From contig JAUYVH010000016.1 of the NCBI GenBank assembly GCA_030715135.1, forward strand, positions 1-64,000: a DNA stretch of 64,000 nt, read 5' to 3'. Shown piece by piece: positions 43,573 through 52,807 of this stretch; positions within the stretch are counted from its first letter, which is position 1, and every line of letters starts with the position of its first letter. The position numbers and the translations under genes were made by a program. The DNA comes from Keguizhuia sedimenti. Lineage in GTDB: Bacteria; Pseudomonadota; Gammaproteobacteria; Burkholderiales; Burkholderiaceae_D. Under the pieces are notes generated by a model, which saw nothing but the letters and a program-made list of their open reading frames with translations, ran no database searches and was not told where the DNA came from.

Positions 43573-44367
43573 ATGTTGCACAAGGTGAAGCAGTTGAAAA
43601 GCTTATATTTGCGCGCCAGCGACGGCGACCTGGGCACCGTGGAAGATTTCTATTTCGATGATGCGAAGTGGACGGTCAGGCACCTCGTCGTCGATACGGG
43701 CGGATTGCTTAGCGGAAGGCTGGTACTGGTTCCGCCTCAGGCGGTCGGGCATATCGACTGGGACGACGGCACCGTCCATGTCAAGCTGACGAAACAGCAG
43801 ATCGAGGACAGCCCCGGCATCGACAACGACAAGCCTGTTTCGCGCCAGCACGAGCAGCAGGTCTTCGATTATTACGGGTTTCCTTATTACTGGGGCAGTC
43901 CGTTCGCCTGGGGCGCGGCCGGCATGCCGGGTGCGGCGGGCATTCTCACGCCGGCCGGCTTGCCGGTGGATGCGGTCGGCGCAGAGTCGCCGCGCGGCAG
44001 CGAAAGCGAGCGCGCGGCGGACGAAGCGGCGCGAAATGATCCCCGGCTGCGCAGCGCCACGGAAGTCATGGGATATACCATCCACGCCACGGACGGCGAT
44101 TTGGGGCACGTCGAAGATTTCCTGTTCGATGAAGGGGACTGGTCCCTGCAAATGATCGAAATCGATACGCGCAACTGGTTGCCGGGCAGGCATGTCGCGG
44201 TGCCGGTGCAGCGCATCCGAGAAGTCAGCTGGGACGGCCAGCGGGTGGAGATCGGCATGACGCGTGAAGAAATATCGCACGGCATGGACTCCGATACGGC
44301 GGCACTGTCTTCGGCCGCCAGGCCGGACGTGGACCGCTCGGGCAGTTACATGCCGCCGCGCCGCTGA
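43573..44367 (+). CDS. Double PRC-barrel domain protein
   Basis: 264 aa from the ATG at 43573, with GAGGAGG about 7 nt upstream. Two PRC-barrels: LKSLYLRASDGDLGTVEDFYFDD (residues 7-29) with RHLVVDTGGLLSGRLVLVPPQAV, and TIHATDGDLGHVEDFLFDE (about 166-184) with IEIDTRNWLPGRHVAVPVQRI. A Pro/Gly-rich linker with YYGFPYYWGSPFAWGA sits between. PRC-barrels bind RNA or regulatory proteins. Bacterial stand-alone forms often appear in stress loci. Function unknown. Confidence 0.88.
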   Translation: MLHKVKQLKSLYLRASDGDLGTVEDFYFDDAKWTVRHLVVDTGGLLSGRLVLVPPQAVGHIDWDDGTVHVKLTKQQIEDSPGIDNDKPVSRQHEQQVFDYYGFPYYWGSPFAWGAAGMPGAAGILTPAGLPVDAVGAESPRGSESERAADEAARNDPRLRSATEVMGYTIHATDGDLGHVEDFLFDEGDWSLQMIEIDTRNWLPGRHVAVPVQRIREVSWDGQRVEIGMTREEISHGMDSDTAALSSAARPDVDRSGSYMPPRR

Positions 44368-44572
44368 TTCGTACCGCTTCCTTGCGGACCGTCCCCATTC
44401 AAGGATTGCCGCAAAGCGGTCCGATCGGCACCATGGCCTCCGGCTTTGCCGCGCGCCACCGCACCAGAGGCTGCGCTGATTTTTGCATTGCAACCAAGGC
44501 TTGCGTGTTTGCCTGCCGGTGAACGGGCCGCGTACGCAAGTTCCTCACTACTGCGACTGGGACGGCAGCATT

Positions 44573-45535
44573 TTGGAGCTCAACTGGATAGACCTGTTGC
44601 TCGGTACCGTCATGCTGCTCAGCATCTGGGCGGGGTGGCAACGAGGATTTTTGCTGGAGTCGCTTGACCTCCTTACCTGGCTGGGCGGCCTGGTGCTGGC
44701 AATGTGGTTTTACCAGCCTGTTGCGCAATGGATGGCATCGTTCGCCATCCTGTCGATTGCCTGGGCCAAGCCGATCGGCTTTCTGACGGTTTTGCTTTCC
44801 GCTTCGTTTGCGCTGCGCTATGTGGCCGGAAAGCTCGTATCCCGGATTCCGAAGACGGTACAGCAGCACACCATGAACAAGGCGCTCGGCATCCTGCCTG
44901 GTCTGGCGAACGGATTTATTTACGCGATCATCTTCGCCGCATTGCTGATGGCTTTTCCGCTGCCGTCATCGGTGCAGAACGAAGCGAGGGATAGCGAAAT
45001 CACCAACGAGTTCGTCGGCTACGCAGAAATCATCGAAGCCAGCCTGCGCCCGGTATTCGACGAGGCAATCAGCGAAACCCTGACGATGCGGACCGTGCAG
45101 CCGCAATCGAAGGACAGCATAAAGCTGCCGTTCAAGCTGGACCGAAGCGAACCGCGACCCAAGCTCGAGGAACAACTGCTCGCGCTCGTCAACAAGGAAA
45201 GGACGGCGGCCGGATTGAAGCCATTAGCGATGGATGCGGAACTGACCAGGGCTGCGAGGAAGCACTCTGCCGACATGCTGGCGCGCGGCTATTTCTCGCA
45301 TTATTCGCCCGAAGGAAAAAGCGCTTTCGATCGCTTGCGCGCCGAAAAGATTTCCTTCCTGGCTGCGGGAGAAAACCTCGCATTCGCGCCGACGGTCAGG
45401 ATTGCCCATACCGGCCTGATGAACTCGCCCGGCCATCGCGCGAATATCATGCGCCCCGTGTTCGGCAAGGTCGGCATCGGCATCATGGACGCCGGGCCAA
45501 GAGGAATCATGGTGACACAGAAATTCAGCAACTGA
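44573..45535 (+). CDS. CvpA-CAP (SCP-like) fusion membrane protein
   Basis: About 320 aa; the start is uncertain. I propose the TTG at 44573 (LELNWIDLLLG), because the CvpA family begins here, but a TTG at 44483 is possible. Four CvpA-like helices cover residues 1-150 (WAGWQRGFLLESLDLLTWLGG, HTMNKALGILPGLANGFIYA). A linker is followed by a CAP/SCP domain (about 195-320): LVNKERTAAGLKPLAMDAELTRAARKHSADM, YFSHYSPEGKSAF, GENLAFAPT and NSPGHRANIMRP. Conserved His/Glu of CAP domains are retained. The product is a membrane-anchored periplasmic CAP protein. Confidence 0.85.
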   Translation: MELNWIDLLLGTVMLLSIWAGWQRGFLLESLDLLTWLGGLVLAMWFYQPVAQWMASFAILSIAWAKPIGFLTVLLSASFALRYVAGKLVSRIPKTVQQHTMNKALGILPGLANGFIYAIIFAALLMAFPLPSSVQNEARDSEITNEFVGYAEIIEASLRPVFDEAISETLTMRTVQPQSKDSIKLPFKLDRSEPRPKLEEQLLALVNKERTAAGLKPLAMDAELTRAARKHSADMLARGYFSHYSPEGKSAFDRLRAEKISFLAAGENLAFAPTVRIAHTGLMNSPGHRANIMRPVFGKVGIGIMDAGPRGIMVTQKFSN

Positions 45536-45804
45536 GTGACGATCCTTAGCGTCGGCCATTGCCATTTACTGGAATCCATGTCGAGTTCCTTTGCACGGCG
45601 CTTTCGCCATGCTTTCTTCGAGAGCAAGGGTAAGGATCGGCGCAGCAAGTCCGTCCTCAACGAGGCAGTCGAGCATTCATGGCCTTGATTTAATCAGCGG
45701 AACTGGCGCGCGCGCCGATCGTCTCATTTTTGTGTTTTGCAATGTTCCTGCAAAATGTTTTTATTGAATTTGCCGCGTTTTCAGTTGAGATTGGACACCG
45801 CACT

Positions 45805-46407
45805 ATGTTTGAAGCGATCACCGGATTTGTTTCCCAAAGCGGATACCTGGGCATTTTTCTCTTGATGGCATTGGAAAATATCTTTCCACCCATACCGTCC
45901 GAAATGATCATGCCGCTGGCCGGGTTTATCGCCGCACGTGGCGAACTGAATGTTGTAGGCGTGCTGGTTTCAGGCACTGCCGGCTCGGTGCTCGGCGCGT
46001 TGCCCTGGTATTACGCAGGAAAGTGGTACGGCCTCGATCGGCTGAAAAAGCTGGCGGACCGGCACGGGCGGTGGCTTACGGTATCGGCCGATGAGCTCGA
46101 GCATGCCTTGCAGGTGTTTAACAAGCACGGAAAGAGCGCGGTGTTCTTCGGCCGTCTCATCCCCGCCATCCGTACCCTGATTTCGGTGCCGGCAGGCATC
46201 TGCAAGATGCCCTTGCTTCCCTTTCTTGCTTTATCCATAGCCGGTTCTTTGCTATGGATAGGATTGCTGACCGCTGCAGGCTTCATCCTGGAAGCGAACT
46301 ATAAGGTTGTGCAGAAATACCTCGATCCCGTTACGAAAGGAATTATCGGCCTGATCATCGCAGGATACGTGTACCGCCTGTTTACGCATCGCACTCAGAA
46401 ATCCTGA
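45805..46407 (+). CDS. DedA-family membrane protein
   Basis: 200 aa from the ATG at 45805 (MFEAITGFVSQSGYLGIFLLM). DedA motifs: ENIFPPIPSEMIMPLAGFIAARGE, GTAGSVLGALPWYYAGKWYG and VFFGRLIPAIRTLISVPAGICKM with the conserved Arg residues. The helix pair near the end is normal. DedA proteins flip undecaprenyl phosphate or phospholipids, or act in membrane homeostasis. The length matches full-length family members. Confidence 0.92.
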   Translation: MFEAITGFVSQSGYLGIFLLMALENIFPPIPSEMIMPLAGFIAARGELNVVGVLVSGTAGSVLGALPWYYAGKWYGLDRLKKLADRHGRWLTVSADELEHALQVFNKHGKSAVFFGRLIPAIRTLISVPAGICKMPLLPFLALSIAGSLLWIGLLTAAGFILEANYKVVQKYLDPVTKGIIGLIIAGYVYRLFTHRTQKS

Positions 46408-46466
46408 ACTGCCTGGATGCCTTGATGGGTGGGTGGAGTGCGTAGTAACTTACAGATGCCTTCCGC

Positions 46467-47390
46467 TTAATCCGTTCCCGAAGTACGCCTGGCATAGCGG
46501 CGCAAACCCTCGCCCTGCATTTTGAAGCACACATAGACGGCAACGGCAGCAAGTATCAGCGTCGTGACATTGATCGCAAACGCCATGCAACGCTCAATGG
46601 TCGTATGCGTGTCCGGAAAGCCGCTGACCAGGGAAATCCCGAACCATGCCGGCAAGATTGAAATATGCGCGGTTGCGGCCAGGCCAATCAGTTCCCGCCG
46701 CCCGGCATCGTCAATCGACGCGAGGCCGGCTGCAATGCCGATGATCAAGGCAATGGCAAAGCCGGACAGCAAGCTCCCGAATTGATCGTATTCCATTGGT
46801 GAGTCGATAAAGAACGCGGTGGCGGCCCCGGCCAAACCGATCAGCAAGGTACTGACGATCAAGGCCCGCAAACCTTGGCGCAACAGCTGCCACTCCCTGG
46901 TGCATAAACCGAAGGCGATCGAGAGCATCTGATGATGATAGGGAAGGAACAGCAGGCCCGCGAGCATTACCGGGATATTCCCATGAATCATTCCATACGC
47001 CACCAGCGCGGCAGCCAGGAATACGCGGCCGATCATGCTCGCGGTGACCTGGCTGAACTGCCATAAATCCTCGAATACTTCCAGAGAAGAAAAGACTACA
47101 GGCTTGGTTTCATTGGCCGGATCTTCCTTGGTAATCGATGCACGCGGTTCGCGCACGGAAACGATGTGGTTTTCGGGATCGAAAAAAGGAGCAGACAACA
47201 AGGTATCGATAAAGGTTTTGGCCAGCGGTGTCGGCGCTTCGATATCCACCACGTCGCAGTCCGCCGGCGATAAACCCGGACGGTGAACTTGGGTTCGATG
47301 CAGCGATACTTTCCCTATGCCTGCTGCAAATGCAAGATCTGCAATCTCTTTGCCGTGCCCTTCCGGCCCTCGAACGGTAATCAGACGCAT
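46467..47390 (-). CDS. Multi-pass membrane protein with soluble N-terminal domain (DUF389-like)
   Basis: 307 aa. Residues 1-110 are soluble and ferredoxin-like (MRLITVRGPEGHGKEIADLA, then DVVDIEAPTPLAKTFIDTLL). Five or six helices follow (about 118-290). The layout resembles DUF389 proteins, but the match is by pattern only. It is last on the minus strand after the oxidase genes, with a 39-bp gap to the small membrane gene. Function unknown. Confidence 0.55.
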   Translation of the reverse strand: MRLITVRGPEGHGKEIADLAFAAGIGKVSLHRTQVHRPGLSPADCDVVDIEAPTPLAKTFIDTLLSAPFFDPENHIVSVREPRASITKEDPANETKPVVFSSLEVFEDLWQFSQVTASMIGRVFLAAALVAYGMIHGNIPVMLAGLLFLPYHHQMLSIAFGLCTREWQLLRQGLRALIVSTLLIGLAGAATAFFIDSPMEYDQFGSLLSGFAIALIIGIAAGLASIDDAGRRELIGLAATAHISILPAWFGISLVSGFPDTHTTIERCMAFAINVTTLILAAVAVYVCFKMQGEGLRRYARRTSGTD

Positions 47391-47429
47391 GAGTGATCCT
47401 TTTCCGAAAGTGATGCGTGCTCTGTTTCG

Positions 47430-47774
47430 CTAGGCGCAGTCCGGCACCAGGAACACCGGTATGGCCTCCAGGATGATCGCAAAGGCGGATAGCACGCCGA
47501 GTCCTACCGTCATCCAGCGCGCAAAATCTCTGTTGCTGGCGTCCATGTCGGATCGCCACTCGCGCAGATTAATCAACACGATTGCCAGAAGGGCCATCAC
47601 GCTGGCAAGAACAATCGCCCAGCCGGAAAGGCTGAGGCCCACCCATTCACGCCGCAGGGCGGGACGCGCGCACATGATGCCGTTGAAGCTGTAGATGAAC
47701 AGGAAATGGATGGCCCAAATAATCGGCCCCGAAAAGAGCTTCAGAAAACTACTGGTGAATAGCGAAGCAATCAT
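47430..47774 (-). CDS. Small membrane protein of the oxidase locus
   Basis: 114 aa with three hydrophobic segments (about 9-33, 50-70, 86-108). It starts 3 bp after the end of the CoxA-CoxC fusion. It may be an oxidase-associated subunit IV-like or assembly protein. No named family is recognised with certainty. Confidence 0.6.
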   Translation of the reverse strand: MIASLFTSSFLKLFSGPIIWAIHFLFIYSFNGIMCARPALRREWVGLSLSGWAIVLASVMALLAIVLINLREWRSDMDASNRDFARWMTVGLGVLSAFAIILEAIPVFLVPDCA

Positions 47775-47777
47775 CGT

Positions 47778-50318
47778 TCACCCCACCAGACGCGGAAAGG
47801 AATGGACCAGCGCGGTGGCAATCAAGCCTTGCGCGCCCGTGTAGTACCACATCAGCATGGTGTTGTCGAACGTGCTGCGCCGCACGCCGTTGAGCAAGCC
47901 GCTCCATGTCCGCGCAATCGTGTAGATGCCCATGATCGCGACGATCCCGACAAAGAACGCCTGCAGGCTGAACAGCGTGTACACCATGGCGCCGTATGCG
48001 CTTTCGGTCGGATTCAGGCCGCTGCGCTGCTGCCCGAGCAATTCGACCACTATGGCGGCAATCAGCAGCACGAGGGCAAGCGAGAGAGCTAGGCTGAGCG
48101 GCCACTTGAGCGGTGCTTTGCCGGACTTGAGCCGGCGGCTGACCCAGGCAACGCAGGTGCAGCTGCTGACCAGCAGGGCGCTTGACGCCAGCGGCCAGGC
48201 CAGGGGCGGCAATGCGGCGGGGCTGGCCGGCCATACCTCCGGCGACACGGTCCACAGGAACAGGTAGCCGAACATCAGCGAGGCGAACATCGAACCCGAT
48301 ACCAGGATCAGCACCACCATCGCCCACCATGAATGCGAGGATGCGCCCGTCATGTGCACAGGCAAGTTGATGCCGCCGCCGATGTGTACTGGCGGATGCG
48401 ACGGTCCCGGATCGGTAGACCAAAGCCATTTCCACACCATCCAGAAAGCGAGGATGCCGGACAGGACGGCCGGGATTACCATCTTCACCGTCAGGAACAG
48501 GAAGAATCCCGCAGTGCCGAAGGCTGCCAGCACCGTCGGCCAGCTCGGCCCTGGCATTTGCAGCACATACTGCGGCTTGGCGTCGATTGCGCTGGTGATG
48601 AGCGTTTCGCGGCCGCCGGTTGCGGTATTGGGCAGGTAGTAGCGGCCGGCATCGACGTCCTCGGCGAGATTGGGCTGATCCCAGAGCGGCTCGCGGCTGG
48701 TGATGATGGGAATGCTGCGGTTGGCGTAATTGTCGGAAGGCAGCCATTCCAGCGTGCCGGCATTCCAGACGTTGCCGGCATTCTTGCTGCCCATACGGAA
48801 ATTCTTTGCCATGTCGATCAGGAAGATCAGCACGCCGGCGGCGACGATGTAGGCGCCGACGGTAGACAGCATATTCAGCGGTCCCCAGCCGGTTTCCTCG
48901 CCATAGGTATAGACCCGGCGCGGCATGCCGGCCAGACCGGTGATATGCATCGGGAAGAACGAAACATTGAATCCGATGAACATCAGCCAGAACGCCCATT
49001 TGCCGAGGCGTTCGGACAAGGGCCTGGTGCTGACAAAGGGCGCCCAGTAATAGAAGGCGGCAAACAGCGGAAAGACCATGCCGCCGATCAGCACGTAATG
49101 CAGATGCGCGACGATGAAATAGGTATCGTGCGCCTGCCAGTCGAAGGGCACGACCGCCACCATCACGCCGGTCAGGCCGCCCAGCACGAAGATGAACAGA
49201 AAGCCGAGCACGAACAGCATCGGCGTCTGCAATTTGAAACGTCTTGCCGCCGCAATCGTGGCGATCCACGCAAAGACCTGGATGCCGCTCGGGATGGCGA
49301 CCGCCATGCTGGCCGCGGAAAAGAAACTCAGCGACAGCTGCGGAATGCCGGTGGCGAACATGTGATGCACCCACAGCCCGAAACTCAGAAAGCCGGTGCC
49401 GATCAGGGCCAGCGTAACCATGCTGTAGCCGACCAGCGGCTTTTTCACCATCGCAGGCACGATCATCGACACCATGCCGGCTGCCGGCAGGAAAATGATA
49501 TATACCTCCGGGTGGCCGAAGAACCAGAACAGGTGCTGCCACAAGAGGGGATCGCCGCCTTTCTCCGCGAGGAAGAAAGGCCAGTGGAAGCTGCGCTCGA
49601 TTTCCAGCAGCAGGGTGCACACGATCACCGCCGGAAAGGCGAAGATGATCATGCCCGCGAACACCAGCATGGCCCATCCATAGATGGGTATCTTGTCCAG
49701 CGTCATGCCGGGCGGGCGCGTGCGCAATACGCCGACCACGATCTCGATTGCGCCGGCGATTGCAGAGATTTCGATGAAGCCGATGCCGAGCAGCCAGAAG
49801 TCCGCATTGTTGGAAGGCGAAAACTGGTAGCTCGTCAGCGGCGGATACATGAACCAGCCGCCCTTGGGCGCGAGATCGAAGAACAGGCTGCCGAAGAAGA
49901 CCAGCCCGCCGACGAAGTAGGCCCAGAACGCATAGGCGGACAGGCGCGGGAACGGCAGGTCGCGCGCGCCCAGCATATTCGGCAGCAGCAGCACGCCCAT
50001 TGCTTCCACCGCCGGCACCGCGAACAGGAACATCATCACCGTACCGTGCATGGTGAAGATCTGGTTGTACAGGTCGTGGCCGATCAGTTCATTGTCCGGC
50101 ACGGCGAGCTGGGTGCGCATCATCAGCGCCAGGATGCCGGCCAGGATGAAAAACAGGAAGGCGGTGCCGACGTAGAACACGCCGATGTAGGTGTTGTTGA
50201 CGACGGTAATGAAGTTGAGTCCCGAAGGCGGCTGCCAGGCTTTTTTCAGCTGTTCGAGTTCGCCCGGCGGTCGCGGCACCGGGTTGGGGAAATCAGTTCG
50301 GGCTGGTTGATCTGCCAT
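47778..50318 (-). CDS. ctaD: Cytochrome c oxidase subunit I-III fusion (caa3-type)
   Basis: 846 aa. Residues 1-560 are subunit I: EIERSFHWPFF, FWFFGHPEVYIIFLP (CuB His-Tyr pair), LFIFVLGGLTGVMVAVVPFDWQAHDTYFIVAHLHYVLIGG (heme a3 and heme a His ligands). After about residue 640 a subunit III-like unit follows, with hydrophobic helices and HSWWAMVVLILVSGSMFASLMFGYLFLW. It reduces O2 to water and pumps protons. The acidic residue GFIEISAIAGAIE (near 185) resembles the D-pathway. Fusions of I and III are known in caa3-type oxidases. The stop is 3 bp before the next gene. Confidence 0.93.
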   Translation of the reverse strand: MADQPARTDFPNPVPRPPGELEQLKKAWQPPSGLNFITVVNNTYIGVFYVGTAFLFFILAGILALMMRTQLAVPDNELIGHDLYNQIFTMHGTVMMFLFAVPAVEAMGVLLLPNMLGARDLPFPRLSAYAFWAYFVGGLVFFGSLFFDLAPKGGWFMYPPLTSYQFSPSNNADFWLLGIGFIEISAIAGAIEIVVGVLRTRPPGMTLDKIPIYGWAMLVFAGMIIFAFPAVIVCTLLLEIERSFHWPFFLAEKGGDPLLWQHLFWFFGHPEVYIIFLPAAGMVSMIVPAMVKKPLVGYSMVTLALIGTGFLSFGLWVHHMFATGIPQLSLSFFSAASMAVAIPSGIQVFAWIATIAAARRFKLQTPMLFVLGFLFIFVLGGLTGVMVAVVPFDWQAHDTYFIVAHLHYVLIGGMVFPLFAAFYYWAPFVSTRPLSERLGKWAFWLMFIGFNVSFFPMHITGLAGMPRRVYTYGEETGWGPLNMLSTVGAYIVAAGVLIFLIDMAKNFRMGSKNAGNVWNAGTLEWLPSDNYANRSIPIITSREPLWDQPNLAEDVDAGRYYLPNTATGGRETLITSAIDAKPQYVLQMPGPSWPTVLAAFGTAGFFLFLTVKMVIPAVLSGILAFWMVWKWLWSTDPGPSHPPVHIGGGINLPVHMTGASSHSWWAMVVLILVSGSMFASLMFGYLFLWTVSPEVWPASPAALPPLAWPLASSALLVSSCTCVAWVSRRLKSGKAPLKWPLSLALSLALVLLIAAIVVELLGQQRSGLNPTESAYGAMVYTLFSLQAFFVGIVAIMGIYTIARTWSGLLNGVRRSTFDNTMLMWYYTGAQGLIATALVHSFPRLVG

Positions 50319-50322
50319 AGGC

Positions 50323-51390
50323 TTAGCGTAATTGGTACAGCATGAAAAGGCCGCCGATATAGGACAGCAGCACGGCGAAGGAATCGATGCCCATCCGTGC
50401 GACCGTGCGGTCGCGTCGCTCGATCAGGCCGATGAGATAAATGCTTGCCATGGCGATACCGAGCAGGGAGGCAAACAGTGAGAACTGGCCGATCTCATTG
50501 ACGACGAGCCCGTCGCGATAGACAACATCGACCAGAAAAATCAATCCGACATTGAACAGGTTGGTGCCGAATATGTCCGAGATGGCCATTTCGTAACGGC
50601 CCAGCCTTACTGCCGAAATGACCGAACTCAGCTCGGGCAGCGAAGTCGAGACGGCAATCAGCACCGCGCCGACGAAGCTCTGGCCCAGGCCGGTCTGCTG
50701 CGCGATTGCGTCGCCGGTACGGCTGAGCAGAAAGCCTGCAACCAGGATCGCCGCTCCTGCCGCTACCGTCTTCATGATCAGAGCCTTGAGATTGCCGTTT
50801 TGGTCATCACTGTTATTTTCTTGCTGCTTCTTTTTCCTGATTTCTTCTTGTTCTTTCTGGTGCGCGCTTTTCTTTGCCATCCAATGCTGCCGGCCTTGGG
50901 ATGTCGAAATTTTCCAGATCGCAAAACCATATAGGATCAGCATGGACCAGGACCAGGCGCCGGCGGAAAACAAGGGGCGATCGCCAATCGATATCGCTGC
51001 TGCGACGAAAACAAGCAGCAAGGCGTTCATGGCTACTTGCAGCAGGATAATCGGCGAGGCAACCACGGACGTCAGTGCGTCCCGTCCGATGATGGCGTCC
51101 GCAACAGCCAGGATGGCGATCTGCATGGCGATGCTGCCCAGCAGATTGTTGACCGCGAGGGCAGGGCTGCCTTCCGCGGCCGCAGTCACGGAAACCGCGA
51201 CTTCGGGAAGCGAAGTGATGCCTGCAAGCAGGACCAGGCCCACGGCGGCATGGCCCAGTCCGGTGGCGGTGGCAATCTTGTCCGCATAGCGTGCAATGCG
51301 CGTGCCGGCAATCCATACCACCACTGCAGTGACGCAAAACGCGGCGATATTGATCCAGAGAGCATTCTCTTTAAAGTTAAGGAATTCCAT
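50323..51390 (-). CDS. Ca2+/cation antiporter (CaCA superfamily)
   Basis: 355 aa with two alpha-repeats: GLVLLAGITSLPEVAVSV (near 52) and VGAVLIAVSTSLPELSSVISAVRLGR (near 240), plus GSIAMQIAILAVADAI and DIFGTNLFNVGLIFLVDVV. About ten helices surround a central charged loop (residues 170-200, KEQEEIRKKKQQENNSDDQ). It exchanges Na+ or H+ for Ca2+. It lies between coxB and the CoxA-CoxC gene on the same strand (36- and 4-bp gaps), an unusual place. Confidence 0.9.
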   Translation of the reverse strand: MEFLNFKENALWINIAAFCVTAVVVWIAGTRIARYADKIATATGLGHAAVGLVLLAGITSLPEVAVSVTAAAEGSPALAVNNLLGSIAMQIAILAVADAIIGRDALTSVVASPIILLQVAMNALLLVFVAAAISIGDRPLFSAGAWSWSMLILYGFAIWKISTSQGRQHWMAKKSAHQKEQEEIRKKKQQENNSDDQNGNLKALIMKTVAAGAAILVAGFLLSRTGDAIAQQTGLGQSFVGAVLIAVSTSLPELSSVISAVRLGRYEMAISDIFGTNLFNVGLIFLVDVVYRDGLVVNEIGQFSLFASLLGIAMASIYLIGLIERRDRTVARMGIDSFAVLLSYIGGLFMLYQLR

Positions 51391-51426
51391 GCGATTTCAC
51401 CGGAATGCTCGGTTTGGCCAGAGGCT

Positions 51427-52410
51427 TCATTTGAGGCTCTCCAGATAAGCGGAAAGCGCGCGTAGTTCTTCGCCCGAAAACTGATTGAAGGCGGGCATCT
51501 TGTTGCCGGGCTTGATCTGCTGGCTGTCGGTGATCCACCCGGCGATCGCGCCCCGCTTGTTGGGCAGGATGCCGGCGCCGAGCGATTGCCGGCCGCCTAC
51601 ATCGCTCAGGTCGGGCCCGAGCGCGCCCTTGGCTTCGGTGCCGCGAACCGCGTGGCACAGCCCGCAGCGGTTGTCCAGGAAGAGGCGCTTGCCCAGGCGG
51701 AGCATTGCTTCATCGGGTTCGGGCGGTGGCTGCAATCGCGCGGCAAACCATCGCTCGTATTCTTCCGGGGTTTGCGCGACGACATACAAAGCCATCTTCG
51801 CATGCTGCGCGCCGCAGAATTCGGCGCACTGGCCGCGAAATACGCCGGTTTGCGTGGCCTGCACCCGCTGCCGGTTGGTGTGGCCCGGCAGCATGTCGAT
51901 CTTGCCGCCGAGGTTGGGTACCCAGAAGCTGTGAATGACATTGCTCGACTTCAGCAGCAGGTCGACCGGCCGTCCGCTCGGAATGCGGATTTCGTTCGCG
52001 GTTTCGAAGATGGTGTGCCCGCGCGAATCCAGATAGCGCACCCGCCACCACCATAGTTCGCCGGTGATTTCGATGCGCGCGGCAGGCGGCTTTTCCGTCT
52101 GGACCATCCGGTTGGCGGCAATCAGCGAATAAACAAGCAGTCCGGTCAGGACGACGACAGGAAAGACGATGCCGCCGCCGATGATCCAGCCACGCTTGCT
52201 CAGGCTTGTGCGCATGCCCGCCGGACCGAACAGCGCCAGCAGTACCAGCAGCATCACGAGGATGAAAATAATGCCGCCGCCGATGAACATCACCCAGCTG
52301 AGATTGAGTATCTGTTCGGCGTCGATGCCTTTCGGATCGAACACCGATTGCATGCCCGCATGCGACAGCACGGGGAGGCACGACAGTATGAATAAAATCA
52401 GCAAGGGCAT
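51427..52410 (-). CDS. ctaC: Cytochrome c oxidase subunit II with heme c domain (caa3-type)
   Basis: 327 aa. Signal sequence and two helices (about 1-20, 38-62, 75-98), then the cupredoxin domain: ITGELWWWRVRYLD, NVIHSFWVPNLGGKIDMLPGHTN, and the CuA site CAEFCGAQHAKM. A C-terminal cytochrome c domain follows: KRLFLDNRCGLCHAVRGTE (heme CxxCH) and a distal Met in PGNKMPAF. It accepts electrons from soluble cytochrome c and passes them to CuA and then heme a. First gene of the minus-strand run. Confidence 0.94.
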   Translation of the reverse strand: MPLLILFILSCLPVLSHAGMQSVFDPKGIDAEQILNLSWVMFIGGGIIFILVMLLVLLALFGPAGMRTSLSKRGWIIGGGIVFPVVVLTGLLVYSLIAANRMVQTEKPPAARIEITGELWWWRVRYLDSRGHTIFETANEIRIPSGRPVDLLLKSSNVIHSFWVPNLGGKIDMLPGHTNRQRVQATQTGVFRGQCAEFCGAQHAKMALYVVAQTPEEYERWFAARLQPPPEPDEAMLRLGKRLFLDNRCGLCHAVRGTEAKGALGPDLSDVGGRQSLGAGILPNKRGAIAGWITDSQQIKPGNKMPAFNQFSGEELRALSAYLESLK

Positions 52411-52807
52411 AGGCAGGATAAAAGTTCGCCGGTTCCGGTTAACGCTTCCTTCGATAGAACTTGCTTATACGGTTATGGTTTGAACCGCATTTTGGACTTA
52501 CTTGAGCGCAAGGCTGCCGTGGTCGCATGCATATTGCATACCATTCACTCCACGATGCACCATGGCAATCCAGCAGGGGCGCTTCCGATCGGCTTTCAGC
52601 ATCCGGCATGCACGCTTGCTTGCAATAGATCGCTGTCCCGTTGCACTTTTTACACGTATCGCGGTCATGTTAGAACAGGGGCTGGCCGAAGTCCGTGCAG
52701 GAATCCATTAAAGCGCAAAAAACTTTTCTTCGCGTTGAAGTAAAGCAACGGGCAGGGTTATTGCAGCGGCTAAGCTAGGCATTAGCAAAATACAGCGGAG
52801 CGAATGA
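52411..52807. other. Divergent promoter region of the oxidase locus
   Basis: 397 bp between ctaC and ctaG, with no convincing gene. It should hold both promoters. I saw no clear FNR box. Confidence 0.45.

Noticed and set aside
47749-49677. A 642-codon minus-strand frame
   Set aside because: It overlaps the CoxA-CoxC gene in another frame and shows no domain.
48333-50345. A 670-codon plus-strand frame
   Set aside because: It is antisense to the CoxA-CoxC gene, which has all catalytic motifs. The plus frame has His/Gln/Arg-rich sequence with no family.
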